Positions 22,390 to 31,660 of a stretch of 64,000 nt of DNA are shown here, in pieces; position 1 is the first letter of the stretch; every line of letters starts with the position of its first letter. Source of the DNA: Streptomyces griseus subsp. griseus. GTDB lineage: Bacteria; Actinomycetota; Actinomycetes; Streptomycetales; Streptomycetaceae. The notes under the pieces were generated by a model. The model saw nothing but the letters and a program-made list of their open reading frames with translations. It was not told the origin of the DNA and did no database searches. The stretch lies in NCBI RefSeq assembly GCF_003610995.1, contig NZ_CP032543.1, positions 6,076,001 through 6,140,000 of the forward strand. The letters are read 5' to 3'. A program made the translations under genes and the position numbers.

Positions 22390-24849
22390 TCAGCCCCGCC
22401 GCACCCGCCCCGCGATCCGCCGCCCCAGCCGGCCCAGCGCGCGCGACCGGTTCCAGTCGCGGAAGGCGTTGGCCCGGCCGCTGCTGCCCGTGCGGCCCAC
22501 CGTCTCCTCGACCTCCGCCACGGCCTCCGCCGTCATCCCGCGCACCGCCGGGCGCAGTACCTCCTCCAGGAGGGCGGCGGCCGTGGTCGTCCAGGCGGGG
22601 CCCGCGTGCGGGTGGGCGGTCCAGTGGGTGAAGCAGTCGGCCGCGTAGGCGGGGTGGGTGCGCAGCCGCGCGCGGGTCGGCTCGGCGCGGGCCGCCCGGT
22701 CGTAGGCGGCGATCAGGGCGGCGTCGTCGCTCCGGACGAAGTCGTACAGCTCAGCTCCCGGCCGGTCCGGGGCCAGCAGGCGTTCCACCAGGCTCGTGAA
22801 CGCCCGCTCCTGGACCGCTGGTTCGAGGGGTTCGGCCCGGTCACGCAGTGTGCGGACCTGCTCCGCCCAGCCGGGCTCCGGGGCCCCCGTGCGCAGGTCG
22901 CGGCAGAGGTCCAGGAGCTGGAGCGCGGCCCGCTCCCGGCCGCCGATCTCCTGCGGGAAGCCCCGCAGCAGGTCGTGGGCGAGCGCGGTGGCGTCCTCCG
23001 CGTCCGCCGGGGCGCCGAGCGCCGCGTCGACCAGGCGCGCCCACGTCCCGGCCGCCCGGTGCGCGTCCGAGGTCGCCGCCTCCAGCAGCAGCCGGGCCTC
23101 CTCCATGGTGGGCGCCCGGTCCTCCCAGACCAGGCCCACCGCCGTACGCAGGACCAGGGGCTCGGCGAAGGGGGAGAGGCCGGCCGCGCGCAGGACCCGG
23201 TGCCAGACCGCCGTCCGGTCCCGGCCGAGCGTGGTCATCGCGCCCGGCACCTCGGCGCACATCCGCAGATGCGGCAGGGCCTGCGTCCCGGTGAACGGCA
23301 GCGCGACCCGCTCCAGGAACCGGGCCACCGCCCCGGGGTCCTCGGGCGCGATCCGGTCCAGCGAGCCCAGCAGCGCCGTCCGCACGTCGAACTGCTCGTC
23401 CAGCAGCTCCAGCAGCGCCGGGGCGAAGGCAGGCGCCCCCGCGGCCCTGTCCGCTTCCGCCTCTCCGCCCGCCGTCGCCTCCGCCAGGATCGTCCGGGCC
23501 AGCCGGTCCACGACCTCCGGCAGCACCTCCGTACCGTTCACACCCAACAGCCGTGCGACCCGCAGCAGTTGTACGGTGCGTGCCACCGGCCGCGCCCTGC
23601 CCGCACCGCTCTCCAGCTCGGCCAGGATCTCCGGGCCGAGCACCCCGGCGATCGCCTCCCCGTCCGGGCCCACGAACGCGTCCCGGCGCGGGAGTTCCAG
23701 CGAACCGTTGCCGCCCCGCACCGCCTCCGTCACCAGCATCGCGGCGAGCGGCGCGGTGACCGAGGCCGGGCACCGCCCGTCCAGCGCGCCGAACAGCCGC
23801 CCCGCCGCGTCGAACTCGGAGCCCGTACGGTCATCGATCCCCGGTGAGGTCAGCGCCTCCACCAGCTGGCCGATCCGCTTCGCGTCCAGCGCGTACGGCC
23901 GCTCCGCCGCCCAACCGGCGCCCGCCGCGCGCTCCTCGGGCCCGAGCGTCACCCCGGCACACAGCGCGATCACCGCCAACGGCCCCGCGGCGAAGGGATC
24001 CCCGGGCAGCCCGCGCGCCTCCTCGAACAGCTCCGGCGCCCGGCTCCGCCACACCCGTGCCGCCGTCCGCGCCCACACGTCCGCCGCGCCGTCCACCGGG
24101 GGCCGGTCCGCGCACACATGGACCCGCAGTCCCGCCTCCCGCGCCGCCGCCGCGTCCTCGGGCGGCACCCCCACCACCCGCAGCGCCGAACTCCCCGGCC
24201 GCCGCGTGTACGTGGTGAACGTCAGCCGCTCCACGCTCTCCCTCGGCAGCGCGACCGCCGCCAGCCCCAGCCAGCGCGCCACATCCGCGCTCCGCCTCTC
24301 CACCAGCACCACCGGCCCGCCCGCAGGCGCCGCCTCCTCGCTCGCCCGGCGCAGATCGGCGAGGACGGCCGCCAGCCACGGGCCGCGCGAGACGGCGAAG
24401 TCGTCGAGACCCTCCCGTACCGGAGCGGGGCCCGGCGGCAACGTGCCGAGCGGGTCGGGCAGCGCACCGCCGACCGGAGTGGCGGCGACCCAGTGCGGCG
24501 ACCGCCACGCCTCCACCGGCAGCCGGTCGCCCGGCAGCGGCACACCGGCGGGTATGTGCACCGCGTGCGCGTGGAAGCGGACCGGCGCCGTGCCCTCGCC
24601 ACGCGCCGGAGCCGTACGCCCGACCAGGCGACTGCCGTCGGAGAGCACGGCATACGTGAACGCCTGCGGCAGGGAGCGCAGTTCGGCGTCCGTGGGCCGG
24701 TGCGAGGCCCCGTCGGGGAGCGTGTATCCGACCAGCGGTTCCATCTCGGCGAGCAGCGCCGCCGAGACTCCCGGCCCGACCGCCGTGAACCGGCCCGTCG
24801 ACTCTTCCTCCGGCGCGGCGGAGATGTGGTGCACCTGTGCAAGGCTCAT
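22390..24849 (-). CDS. GTPase-associated protein 1 (GAP1) family protein, orphan
   Basis: The 819-residue protein starts SLAQVHHISAAPEEESTGRF and contains VGYTLPDGASHRPTDAELRS, which I recognise as the GAP1-N2 domain. GAP1-M and GAP1-C helical regions rich in Ala/Arg/Leu follow. GAP1 is a large core component of predicted GTPase-centred conflict systems in filamentous actinobacteria, in which a GTPase and a zinc-ribbon partner are normally encoded beside it. Neither is here. The flanking genes are an SDR operon and a secreted hydrolase, so this is an isolated copy. The ATG at 24849 has AGAGGG upstream. No transmembrane segment is seen. Confidence 0.75.
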   Translation of the reverse strand: MSLAQVHHISAAPEEESTGRFTAVGPGVSAALLAEMEPLVGYTLPDGASHRPTDAELRSLPQAFTYAVLSDGSRLVGRTAPARGEGTAPVRFHAHAVHIPAGVPLPGDRLPVEAWRSPHWVAATPVGGALPDPLGTLPPGPAPVREGLDDFAVSRGPWLAAVLADLRRASEEAAPAGGPVVLVERRSADVARWLGLAAVALPRESVERLTFTTYTRRPGSSALRVVGVPPEDAAAAREAGLRVHVCADRPPVDGAADVWARTAARVWRSRAPELFEEARGLPGDPFAAGPLAVIALCAGVTLGPEERAAGAGWAAERPYALDAKRIGQLVEALTSPGIDDRTGSEFDAAGRLFGALDGRCPASVTAPLAAMLVTEAVRGGNGSLELPRRDAFVGPDGEAIAGVLGPEILAELESGAGRARPVARTVQLLRVARLLGVNGTEVLPEVVDRLARTILAEATAGGEAEADRAAGAPAFAPALLELLDEQFDVRTALLGSLDRIAPEDPGAVARFLERVALPFTGTQALPHLRMCAEVPGAMTTLGRDRTAVWHRVLRAAGLSPFAEPLVLRTAVGLVWEDRAPTMEEARLLLEAATSDAHRAAGTWARLVDAALGAPADAEDATALAHDLLRGFPQEIGGRERAALQLLDLCRDLRTGAPEPGWAEQVRTLRDRAEPLEPAVQERAFTSLVERLLAPDRPGAELYDFVRSDDAALIAAYDRAARAEPTRARLRTHPAYAADCFTHWTAHPHAGPAWTTTAAALLEEVLRPAVRGMTAEAVAEVEETVGRTGSSGRANAFRDWNRSRALGRLGRRIAGRVRRG

Positions 24850-25154
24850 CTGTCGGCCCTCTTCGTCCTGCCGCGACCGGATCCCCGTTCCCACCCACAC
24901 GCGACCGGGTCGGGGGAGAAGTCCACGGCCGCGGGGGCGACGTTATCAAGGAGCGGGGCGCTGTCCCTACGCTGCGTCAGGTACTGGCCCGAAGACCGCG
25001 CCGAAGTCGCGGCTGCCTGCGCAAAGGCAGCGCCGGAGCCGCGGGCCCGGCGGCCGTGGCGTGGATCGTGAACGTGCCGCAGCAGCGGTGGCGGACACAC
25101 GCCCGAGGGGCGGCGGCCCGGAACGGCCACCGCCCCTCTCCTGGGTCCATCGCC

Positions 25155-28100
25155 CTACGTCAGCTGCTCCACCCACACGTTCCGGTAGCGGATCTTGCTG
25201 CCGTGGTCCTGGAGCCTGATCGCCCCCGCCGTCGCGGCCTCGGCCGCTCCGCCGCCGGTCGGGCCGTCGACCGCCACGTCGTCGTGGACGGTGACACCGT
25301 TCCAGACGACGCTGATCCTGGCGTCCTCCGTCTTGTTGCCGGAGGAGTCGAAGCGGGCGGCGCGGAAGGTGATGTCGTACGTCTGCCAGGTCTCCGGCGC
25401 GGTGGCCGCGTTCACGTCCGGGGCCTTCTTCGTGTAGATCGCCCCAGCCTCGTCGTCGGCGAGCGTGTCGTCACCGTAGGAGTCCAGGATCTGCACCTCG
25501 TACCGGTCCTGGAGGTAGACCCCGCTGTTGGCGCGGTCCTGGCCGGTCACGTCCGGCGGCAGGTTCGGCAGCCAGAACTCCACGTGCACGCGGAAGTCCC
25601 CGAACCCCTGCTTCGTGCGCAGATCGCCGTTCTTGATCTCCATCTCCCCGTCGCTCACCGGCCATTCGGGGGTGCGGCCGTCCGGGTGCTGCCAGGCCGC
25701 CTGGCTCGTGCCGTCGAAGAGCGGGATGCGGGCGCCCTTCGGGTGGACGGCGATCATGTCGAGGTTCACATGACCGGTGTCGCCGCTGTCGTAGGAGTAC
25801 GTGATGGTGTTGCGGCCTTCCTCCAGCTCCAGCTGCTCGTTCTTCGTCGCCCAGGTCTTCCAGTCCGTGGTGGAGGCCAGGCTCGTCTGCCGGACCTTCG
25901 TGCCGTTGACGTGGACGCTGATCGTCTTGGTGCCGGGGGCCGGGTTCGGCCCGTTGGAGTAGCGCAGGCCGACGTCGTACGTCCCCGCCTTCTCCGTCCG
26001 CACGTCGAAGGTGACGGCCGCGCCCTCGTTGCCGAAGTTGTCGACGAAGCCGCCGCCCGAGTAGCCCGCGTGCTCGGTGTCGACGCCCGCGCCGCCGGTG
26101 AGGGCCGCCTCCTCCGCCTCGTACAGGGTCGGCGAAGGCTGGTCACCGGGGAGGGAATTGAGCGTGTACCAGGCTTCCGTGGACCACAGCTCCGTGCCGC
26201 TCGCGGAGGAGAAGGGGCGCGGGGAGCGGACGTGCACGACCCGGTTCGGCTTGAGGCCGGGCAGGGCGAGCATGACCTTCCTGCCGTCCTCGGAGAGCGT
26301 CGCCGAGCCGACCTTCAGGGTCTCCTCGTCGATCTTGGGGCCGCCGTAGGCGGGGGTGGGCGCGTATGTCCACTGCTCGACCTGGTAGCTCTCGGCGAGC
26401 TTCGCCGCCGTCTCCTCCGAGAGCGGCTCGGTGTACTCCAGCTCGAAGCCACCGGGCTTGGCCCGCATCGCCAGGATGTCGAACGCCTTGTCCCCGCTGG
26501 GGGAGAGCTTCTGGAGCCCGTACGTCAGCTTGCCCTCCTGGCCCCAGTTGCCGCCCGCGCCGAGCCCGCCGGCGTAGATCGCGCCGTCCGGTCCCATGCT
26601 GATCCGGTTGACGCCCGCCTCCAGGCCCTGGGTGAAGCGGAAGACCGCGCCCTGGTACTCGCCGTCGACCTTCTCCAGGTAGGCACGTTGGATCCCGCCG
26701 TACGTCACGTCCCCGAACAGCATCTGCCCGGCGAACCGCCCCTCGGTCAACTGAAGAGGTGTGCTGGGTGAGTTGGCTATCTCGTTCTGCGGCAGCCACA
26801 GCACCGGCTTGGTGACCGGCTTCGTGTCGAAGGGGCCCGACGGGTTGGTGTAGTGATTGAAGAAGCGGTCCTGCTTCACGTGGACCAGCTTCGAGGACGG
26901 CAGCCAGCCGCCCTGGTTGTCCAGGACGAACAGGTCGTCGTCCGGGCCCCAGCCGATGCCGTTGGGTGTACGCAGGCCACCGGCGATGTAGTCGACCTTG
27001 CCGGTCTCCTTGTTCACCTTGATGGTCGTGCCCCGGTTCTGGGCCGGCTGCGGATTCGTCGTCGCGCCGCCGTAGTCGATCGCCACCGACAGGTTGAGGT
27101 AGAAGAACCCGTCCCGGTAGAGCAGGCCGAAGGCGAACTCGTGGAAGTTGCCGCCGTAGGGCCAGGTGGCCACGGTCCGCCGCTCGTCGATGACGTCGTC
27201 GCCGTCCGTGTCGGTCAGCTCGGTCAGCTCGTGCTTCTGCGAGACATAGAGCTTGCCGTCGACGGCCTTGATGCCCATGGGCTCCTTGAGCCCCTCGGCC
27301 ACCTTCTTCGCCTTCACCCGGTCCGGGCCGGTCTCGCCCTGGACGTCGTCGAGGAGGTAGACCTCGCCGGTCTCGTTGTCCGTGCCGCCCCAGGTCGTCA
27401 CCGCGAGGCGGCCGTCGGGCAGCCAGTCCATCGCGGAGACCTGCGGCTCGAAGCCCGCCGGGCGCAGATCGGTGAGCGCGTAGTCCGGGTGCGTCTCGGT
27501 CAGCGGCAGCCCGTCGCCGGGGGAGTCGAGGGCGCCTTCGCACTCCTTGCGGCCCGGCGCCGTCACCCGTACGACATCGGCGTCCGTGGACAGCACGGAG
27601 TTCGGTACGACGGCGAAGTCTCCGGAGCCCGGCGGCTGCCAGGCGAGCGTGATCTGCTGGCCGCCGGTGCGGTCGAAGTGGTCGATCCGGAGGGAGTGGT
27701 AGCCCGCCGTGAGGGTGACCGTGCCGTCCTTCGGCTCGGCGCCGTGCAACCCGTCGTGGTCGATGACGAGTTGGTCGTCGATGAGCAGCCGCGACCCGTC
27801 GTCGCTGGTCAGGCGGAACGTGTACGAACCGTCCTCGGGCACGTCGATGTTGCCCGTCACCTGCGAGACGAAGTGGTCGTTGAAGCCGAAGTCGTCCGTC
27901 GAGTCCCAGTCGATCTGCGGCATCAGCTTGTCGACGTTGGGCGTCTGGCCCGCCTTGATGTCGCACAGCTCGTCCAGGGGCACCTGCACATCGAAGACGC
28001 GCAGGGTCACCCCCGGTTCCTGCGGGGGGAGGTCGGCCGGAGCCGCCGGTGCGGCGGTGGCCGGGACGGCGGTGAAGGCGCCGATGAGGAACGAGGCGGC

Positions 28101-28184
28101 CACCAGGCCGGTCAGGTGCCTGCGGAGCGGTCGGTGCCGCGATGCGGATGGTCTGCGGAAGGGGTGGAACGGCCGTGGATGCAT
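25155..28184 (-). CDS. Large secreted PA14 / propeller / CBM6 / DUF1080 carbohydrate-active protein
   Basis: The 1009-residue secreted protein has a Sec signal at about 22-45 (GLVAASFLIGAFTAVPATA). A PA14 domain follows at about 58-190 (GSYTFRLTSDDGSRLLIDD). A sorbosone/glucose dehydrogenase-like beta-propeller lies at about 250-575 (MDWLPDGRLAVTTWGG, GGLRTPNGIGWGPDDDLFVL). A CBM6 domain is at about 685-815 (LYEAEEAALTGGAGV, GLRYSNGPNPAPGTKTISV). The C-terminal DUF1080 / 3-keto-disaccharide hydrolase domain spans about 819-1009. DUF1080 enzymes cleave 3-ketoglycosides and the propeller may be an oxidoreductase, so one protein could oxidise and then cleave a glycoside. That is inference. AGGAGG precedes the ATG at 28184. 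Confidence 0.87.
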   Translation of the reverse strand: MHPRPFHPFRRPSASRHRPLRRHLTGLVAASFLIGAFTAVPATAAPAAPADLPPQEPGVTLRVFDVQVPLDELCDIKAGQTPNVDKLMPQIDWDSTDDFGFNDHFVSQVTGNIDVPEDGSYTFRLTSDDGSRLLIDDQLVIDHDGLHGAEPKDGTVTLTAGYHSLRIDHFDRTGGQQITLAWQPPGSGDFAVVPNSVLSTDADVVRVTAPGRKECEGALDSPGDGLPLTETHPDYALTDLRPAGFEPQVSAMDWLPDGRLAVTTWGGTDNETGEVYLLDDVQGETGPDRVKAKKVAEGLKEPMGIKAVDGKLYVSQKHELTELTDTDGDDVIDERRTVATWPYGGNFHEFAFGLLYRDGFFYLNLSVAIDYGGATTNPQPAQNRGTTIKVNKETGKVDYIAGGLRTPNGIGWGPDDDLFVLDNQGGWLPSSKLVHVKQDRFFNHYTNPSGPFDTKPVTKPVLWLPQNEIANSPSTPLQLTEGRFAGQMLFGDVTYGGIQRAYLEKVDGEYQGAVFRFTQGLEAGVNRISMGPDGAIYAGGLGAGGNWGQEGKLTYGLQKLSPSGDKAFDILAMRAKPGGFELEYTEPLSEETAAKLAESYQVEQWTYAPTPAYGGPKIDEETLKVGSATLSEDGRKVMLALPGLKPNRVVHVRSPRPFSSASGTELWSTEAWYTLNSLPGDQPSPTLYEAEEAALTGGAGVDTEHAGYSGGGFVDNFGNEGAAVTFDVRTEKAGTYDVGLRYSNGPNPAPGTKTISVHVNGTKVRQTSLASTTDWKTWATKNEQLELEEGRNTITYSYDSGDTGHVNLDMIAVHPKGARIPLFDGTSQAAWQHPDGRTPEWPVSDGEMEIKNGDLRTKQGFGDFRVHVEFWLPNLPPDVTGQDRANSGVYLQDRYEVQILDSYGDDTLADDEAGAIYTKKAPDVNAATAPETWQTYDITFRAARFDSSGNKTEDARISVVWNGVTVHDDVAVDGPTGGGAAEAATAGAIRLQDHGSKIRYRNVWVEQLT

Positions 28185-28614
28185 TCTTCCTCCTGGCCCC
28201 TCGCAGCGAGAGGCACGTCGCGGCGGTGGGTGGGGCCACCCGTCGCCCGGGGGTGAACGGTTCGGCTCGTGCGGGTCAGGCTGCGTGACCCCGGCGTAAC
28301 TCCGGCGGGTCGCGACCGAAACAGTAGGAGGCTTCTGCTGACTCCGTCCATACTTCGTCACCACTGTGTTCAAAGTTCGCCGGTCTTCGTGCAAAGGTCT
28401 GAACGCGGTGCTCCCGCCGCTGTGGGCCTCCGAGGAGATCCGCCGCGATCCGCGGACGTGGGTGCCCGGGGCGCCGGACCGGGCCGAACTGCCCTGGTGC
28501 GCCGATCAGTTGCCTACGTCCCGATGGGGCAACAGTCTCTGACCGTGCCGCTGCGGACACACCCGGTGAACCTATGATCGGCCATGGCATCGAGGGCGAG
28601 CGGGGGAGAGCGCT
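28185..28614. other. Divergent intergenic region, no gene seen
   Basis: The 430 bp separate the divergent starts of the PA14 protein and the lipoprotein-kinase cluster. On the minus strand TTGAAC-N15-TATGGA near 28345-28370 is a weak promoter candidate for the PA14 gene. I see no open frame with coding bias and a ribosome binding site. Confidence 0.35.
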
Positions 28615-29445
28615 GTGGGCAGTCAAGGACCATTAGATGCCGGGTGGTCGGGCGCACGGGGGCGGCGTGCTCTGGGTCTCGTGATCGTCCCTGTGCTGCT
28701 CGCCGGCTGCTCGGGCGGGGGCGCCGACAGCCCTCGTACGGAGGACCGCGAGGCCACCGGCCGCGCCGGCCCGAGCGCGGGGGCCACCGCCGGGTCCGGT
28801 GGACCGGCCGAGCCCGACCCCGCCCGCCTGCCCCGGACCCGGGCTGCCGCTCTCGACCTCATCGGCCAGGTCATCGCCGGTCCCGACAGCTTCGGCCCCG
28901 GGGTGGTGAAGCGGAGCCCGTACGAGAGTGATCCGGCCACCTGGCCGGTGCTCGGCGCCGACTGCGTCTGGAAGCGGGGCAGGCCGGCCGGCACCGTCCT
29001 GGCCACCCGCACCCGGTACTTCGAGGTGCCCGCCGCCGCGGGCAAGGGGCCGGTCCGGCTGGCCGCCGTCGTCACCGTCCACCGCAGCCGCGAGGACGCC
29101 GAGTGGGAGATGGCGGAGTCCATCGAGGAGACCATGCGCTGCCCCACGCAACAGCTCACCGCCGACGAGCAGGTCGGCTCCATGGTCGCGGCCGCGCTCC
29201 TCGGGGAAGAGGAGGTCCAGCGCAACTCCGACGACGCGCTGACGGAGTTCGGCGAGTACCGCTCCACCGAGCTGGGCGGGCCGCACCCCTACACCTGGCA
29301 GCAGGCGCAGACGCACCAGGTCACCGTCGCCGTGACCGGCAAAGGGGCGAAGGGGCGCACGGAGAAGGAGATCGGCGCCCTGGTCACCCAGGCGCAGGCC
29401 ACGATGCTGGTCCGGCTGGAATCCGCCGTCGAGAAGCAGAGCTGA
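28615..29445 (+). CDS. Lipoprotein encoded upstream of the receptor kinases
   Basis: The 276-residue protein has a signal peptide with lipobox LLAGC at about 34-38 (LGLVIVPVLLAGCSGGGADS), then a Gly/Ala/Pro tether. The body has LGADCVWKRGRPAG and two further notable stretches, VVTVHRSREDAEWEMAESIE and QTHQVTVAVTGKGAKG. It does not match a family that I can name. The GTG has GGGGAGAG upstream. The first kinase gene begins 9 bp after its stop, so the lipoprotein and two kinases form one operon. It may be a ligand-presenting or sensing partner of the kinases. Confidence 0.78.
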   Translation: MGSQGPLDAGWSGARGRRALGLVIVPVLLAGCSGGGADSPRTEDREATGRAGPSAGATAGSGGPAEPDPARLPRTRAAALDLIGQVIAGPDSFGPGVVKRSPYESDPATWPVLGADCVWKRGRPAGTVLATRTRYFEVPAAAGKGPVRLAAVVTVHRSREDAEWEMAESIEETMRCPTQQLTADEQVGSMVAAALLGEEEVQRNSDDALTEFGEYRSTELGGPHPYTWQQAQTHQVTVAVTGKGAKGRTEKEIGALVTQAQATMLVRLESAVEKQS

Positions 29446-29454
29446 GGCCGGGCG

Positions 29455-31659
29455 ATGGACGCACTGCGACCGAACGATCCCGCGCGCATCGGCGGACACC
29501 GGCTCCTGGGCCGCCTCGGGACGGGAGGCATGGGCGTCGTCTACCTCGGACGCACCGACGCCGGAGCGCTCGCCGCCCTCAAGGTGATCCTCCCCGAGTA
29601 CGCCGGAGACGCGGATTTCCGGACCCGCTTCCGCCGCGAGGCCGAGGCCGCCCGCCGGGTGGACAGCCCCTGGGCCGTCCCGGTCACCGACGCCGACACC
29701 GAGTCCGAAACGCCTTGGCTGGCAACGGAGTTCGTGCCCGGACCCACGCTGTCGGAGGCCGTCGCCCGATGCGGCCCGCTGCCCGCCCGCAGCGTCCGTG
29801 TGCTCGGCCGACTGCTCGCCCGCGCCCTGACCGCCGTACACGGGGCGGGACTCGTCCACCGGGACGTCAAGCCGGGCAACGTCCTCCTCACGGCCGACGG
29901 CCCCCGGCTCATCGACTTCGGGATCGCCCGCGCCGCCGACGCCACCGCACTGACCGCCACCGGCCTCCTCGTCGGGACCCCGGGCTTCCTCCCGCCCGAA
30001 CAGGCCGCCGGGGGCGGGGCGGTGGCCGGACCGGCCGGGGACGTCTTCTCACTCGGCTGCCTCCTGGCGTACGCGGCCAGGGGGCGGCCACCCTTCGGCG
30101 GCGGGGCCGTCGACGCCCTGCTCTACCGCACGGTCCATGACGCGCCCGACCTCGACGGGATCGACGACCCCGGCCTCCGCACCCTGCTGTCCTGCTGTCT
30201 GGCCAAGGCCCCGGCCGCCCGCCCCACCGCCGCCGACCTGGACACCAGGATCACCGAGGACGTACCGAGCGACGGCGCGAGCGTCGACTGGCTGCCCGAG
30301 GGTGTCGTCCGCATGATCGCACAACGGTCCGCCGCGATGCTGGAACTGCCCGACATCGACGCCACGGTGAGCGATCCCCCGACGGAACCCGCACCGGCCC
30401 GGCGGCGGTTCCTGGCGCTCGCGGCGGGCGGCGCGGTGGCGCTCGGGGCGGGCGCCTTCGCCGCGGTACAGCTGATGGGCGACGAGCCCGAGGTTCGTAG
30501 CGGCCCACCTACCGGGCGGCGCTGGACAATTGGCGTACACGCCGACCTGACAGGTCCGCAGGAAGCGGCCGGGCGGGCGCAGGAGCGCGGGGCGCGACTC
30601 GCCGTCGACAGGTTCAACTCCCGTACGGACAAGCCCTTCACGCTCACCGTGAAGGTTCTCGACGACCGGGGCGAGCCGGCGCGTGCCGTGCGGGTCGCCG
30701 AGGAGTTCGCCCGCGACGGGGATGTGCTCGCGGTCATCGGCCCGACCGGCGACGCGACGACCACGGCCGCACTGCCCGCGTACGACGAGGCGGCGCTGCC
30801 CCTCCTGACGGTGTCGTCGCTCCAGATCGCCTACCCGGCCCGCGTCAACTCCGCCTTCTTCCAGGCCTGCCCGTCCTATGCGGCCCTCTCCGTCCCCATC
30901 GTCAACCATCTCCTCCTGCGCCCCGACGTGGAGCGCCTCGGCGTGCTGATCGACCGGTCCGGCGGGCAGGCGGCGTACCAGGCGGGGTACGCGGCCAACC
31001 TGATGACCCCCAGCCTCACCACCGGCACCACCCATCCACGCGTGGTCCCGGCCGGGACGTCCGACCTCGCGCCGGTGATCGCGGACCTCCTCGCCCATAG
31101 CAGCGACGCACTCTTCTACGCGGGCGACGCGGCGGGGGCCGCCGGGGCGGCCCATGCCTTGGCGGCCACGCCCTTCAAGGGGCCGCGCGTGGCCCAACAC
31201 ATCGCCATGAGACCGGAGTTCCTGGAGCGGGCGGGGGAGGCGGCCGAGGGGTGGGAGTTCGTCACGCCGTTCACGGACGCCGGTGCGGCAGCGGGTGCCG
31301 CCGACTTCGCGGCCGCGCACCGCAAGCGCTTCGGCAGCGCCCCCGCCGCCTGGTCGGCCGAGGCGTACGACGTCACCGGGCTCGTAGCCCAGCGGGTGGC
31401 CGCCTTGGTGGACTCGGCCACGAAGGGCGGTGCGGGGCCCACCACTTCACCGGGCGCCACGCCATCCGGGCCCACCGGCGACGGCCGCCCCACCCGTTCC
31501 GCGCTCGCCGCCGCTGTCACCACGTCCACGTACAAGGGCGCCTTCCGCACCTACGCCTTCGACAAGCGGCAGACACTGGTGGGCCAGGACGCCCACCTCC
31601 ACCGGGTGGAGCGCGGCCGCTTCCGCTATCTCGGCCCGGCCCCGAAGCCGAAGAGCTGA
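29455..31659 (+). CDS. Receptor Ser/Thr kinase with periplasmic-binding sensor domain (copy 1)
   Basis: The 734-residue protein carries a complete Hanks-type kinase at about 14-265: P-loop LGTGGMGVVYLG, ALKVILPEY, the catalytic loop VHRDVKPGNVLL (H about 135), DFG in LIDFGIARA (D about 154) and GTPGFLPPEQ. After a short linker comes a hydrophobic segment with a twin-arginine-like start (PARRRFLALAAGGAVALG, about 313-340). A type 1 periplasmic-binding domain of the branched-chain amino acid class follows at about 355-730 (WTIGVHADLTGPQEAAGRA, VLAVIGPTGDATTTAALPAY). So an external ligand is probably sensed and signalled to a cytoplasmic kinase. The next gene starts 1 bp after its stop. Confidence 0.88.
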   Translation: MDALRPNDPARIGGHRLLGRLGTGGMGVVYLGRTDAGALAALKVILPEYAGDADFRTRFRREAEAARRVDSPWAVPVTDADTESETPWLATEFVPGPTLSEAVARCGPLPARSVRVLGRLLARALTAVHGAGLVHRDVKPGNVLLTADGPRLIDFGIARAADATALTATGLLVGTPGFLPPEQAAGGGAVAGPAGDVFSLGCLLAYAARGRPPFGGGAVDALLYRTVHDAPDLDGIDDPGLRTLLSCCLAKAPAARPTAADLDTRITEDVPSDGASVDWLPEGVVRMIAQRSAAMLELPDIDATVSDPPTEPAPARRRFLALAAGGAVALGAGAFAAVQLMGDEPEVRSGPPTGRRWTIGVHADLTGPQEAAGRAQERGARLAVDRFNSRTDKPFTLTVKVLDDRGEPARAVRVAEEFARDGDVLAVIGPTGDATTTAALPAYDEAALPLLTVSSLQIAYPARVNSAFFQACPSYAALSVPIVNHLLLRPDVERLGVLIDRSGGQAAYQAGYAANLMTPSLTTGTTHPRVVPAGTSDLAPVIADLLAHSSDALFYAGDAAGAAGAAHALAATPFKGPRVAQHIAMRPEFLERAGEAAEGWEFVTPFTDAGAAAGAADFAAAHRKRFGSAPAAWSAEAYDVTGLVAQRVAALVDSATKGGAGPTTSPGATPSGPTGDGRPTRSALAAAVTTSTYKGAFRTYAFDKRQTLVGQDAHLHRVERGRFRYLGPAPKPKS

Positions 31660-31660
31660 C

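Noticed and set aside
22390..28184. GAP1 and the secreted PA14 protein as one conflict operon
   Set aside because: They are on the same strand but 305 bp apart, with a separate strong ribosome binding site, and the second is an exported carbohydrate-active protein.
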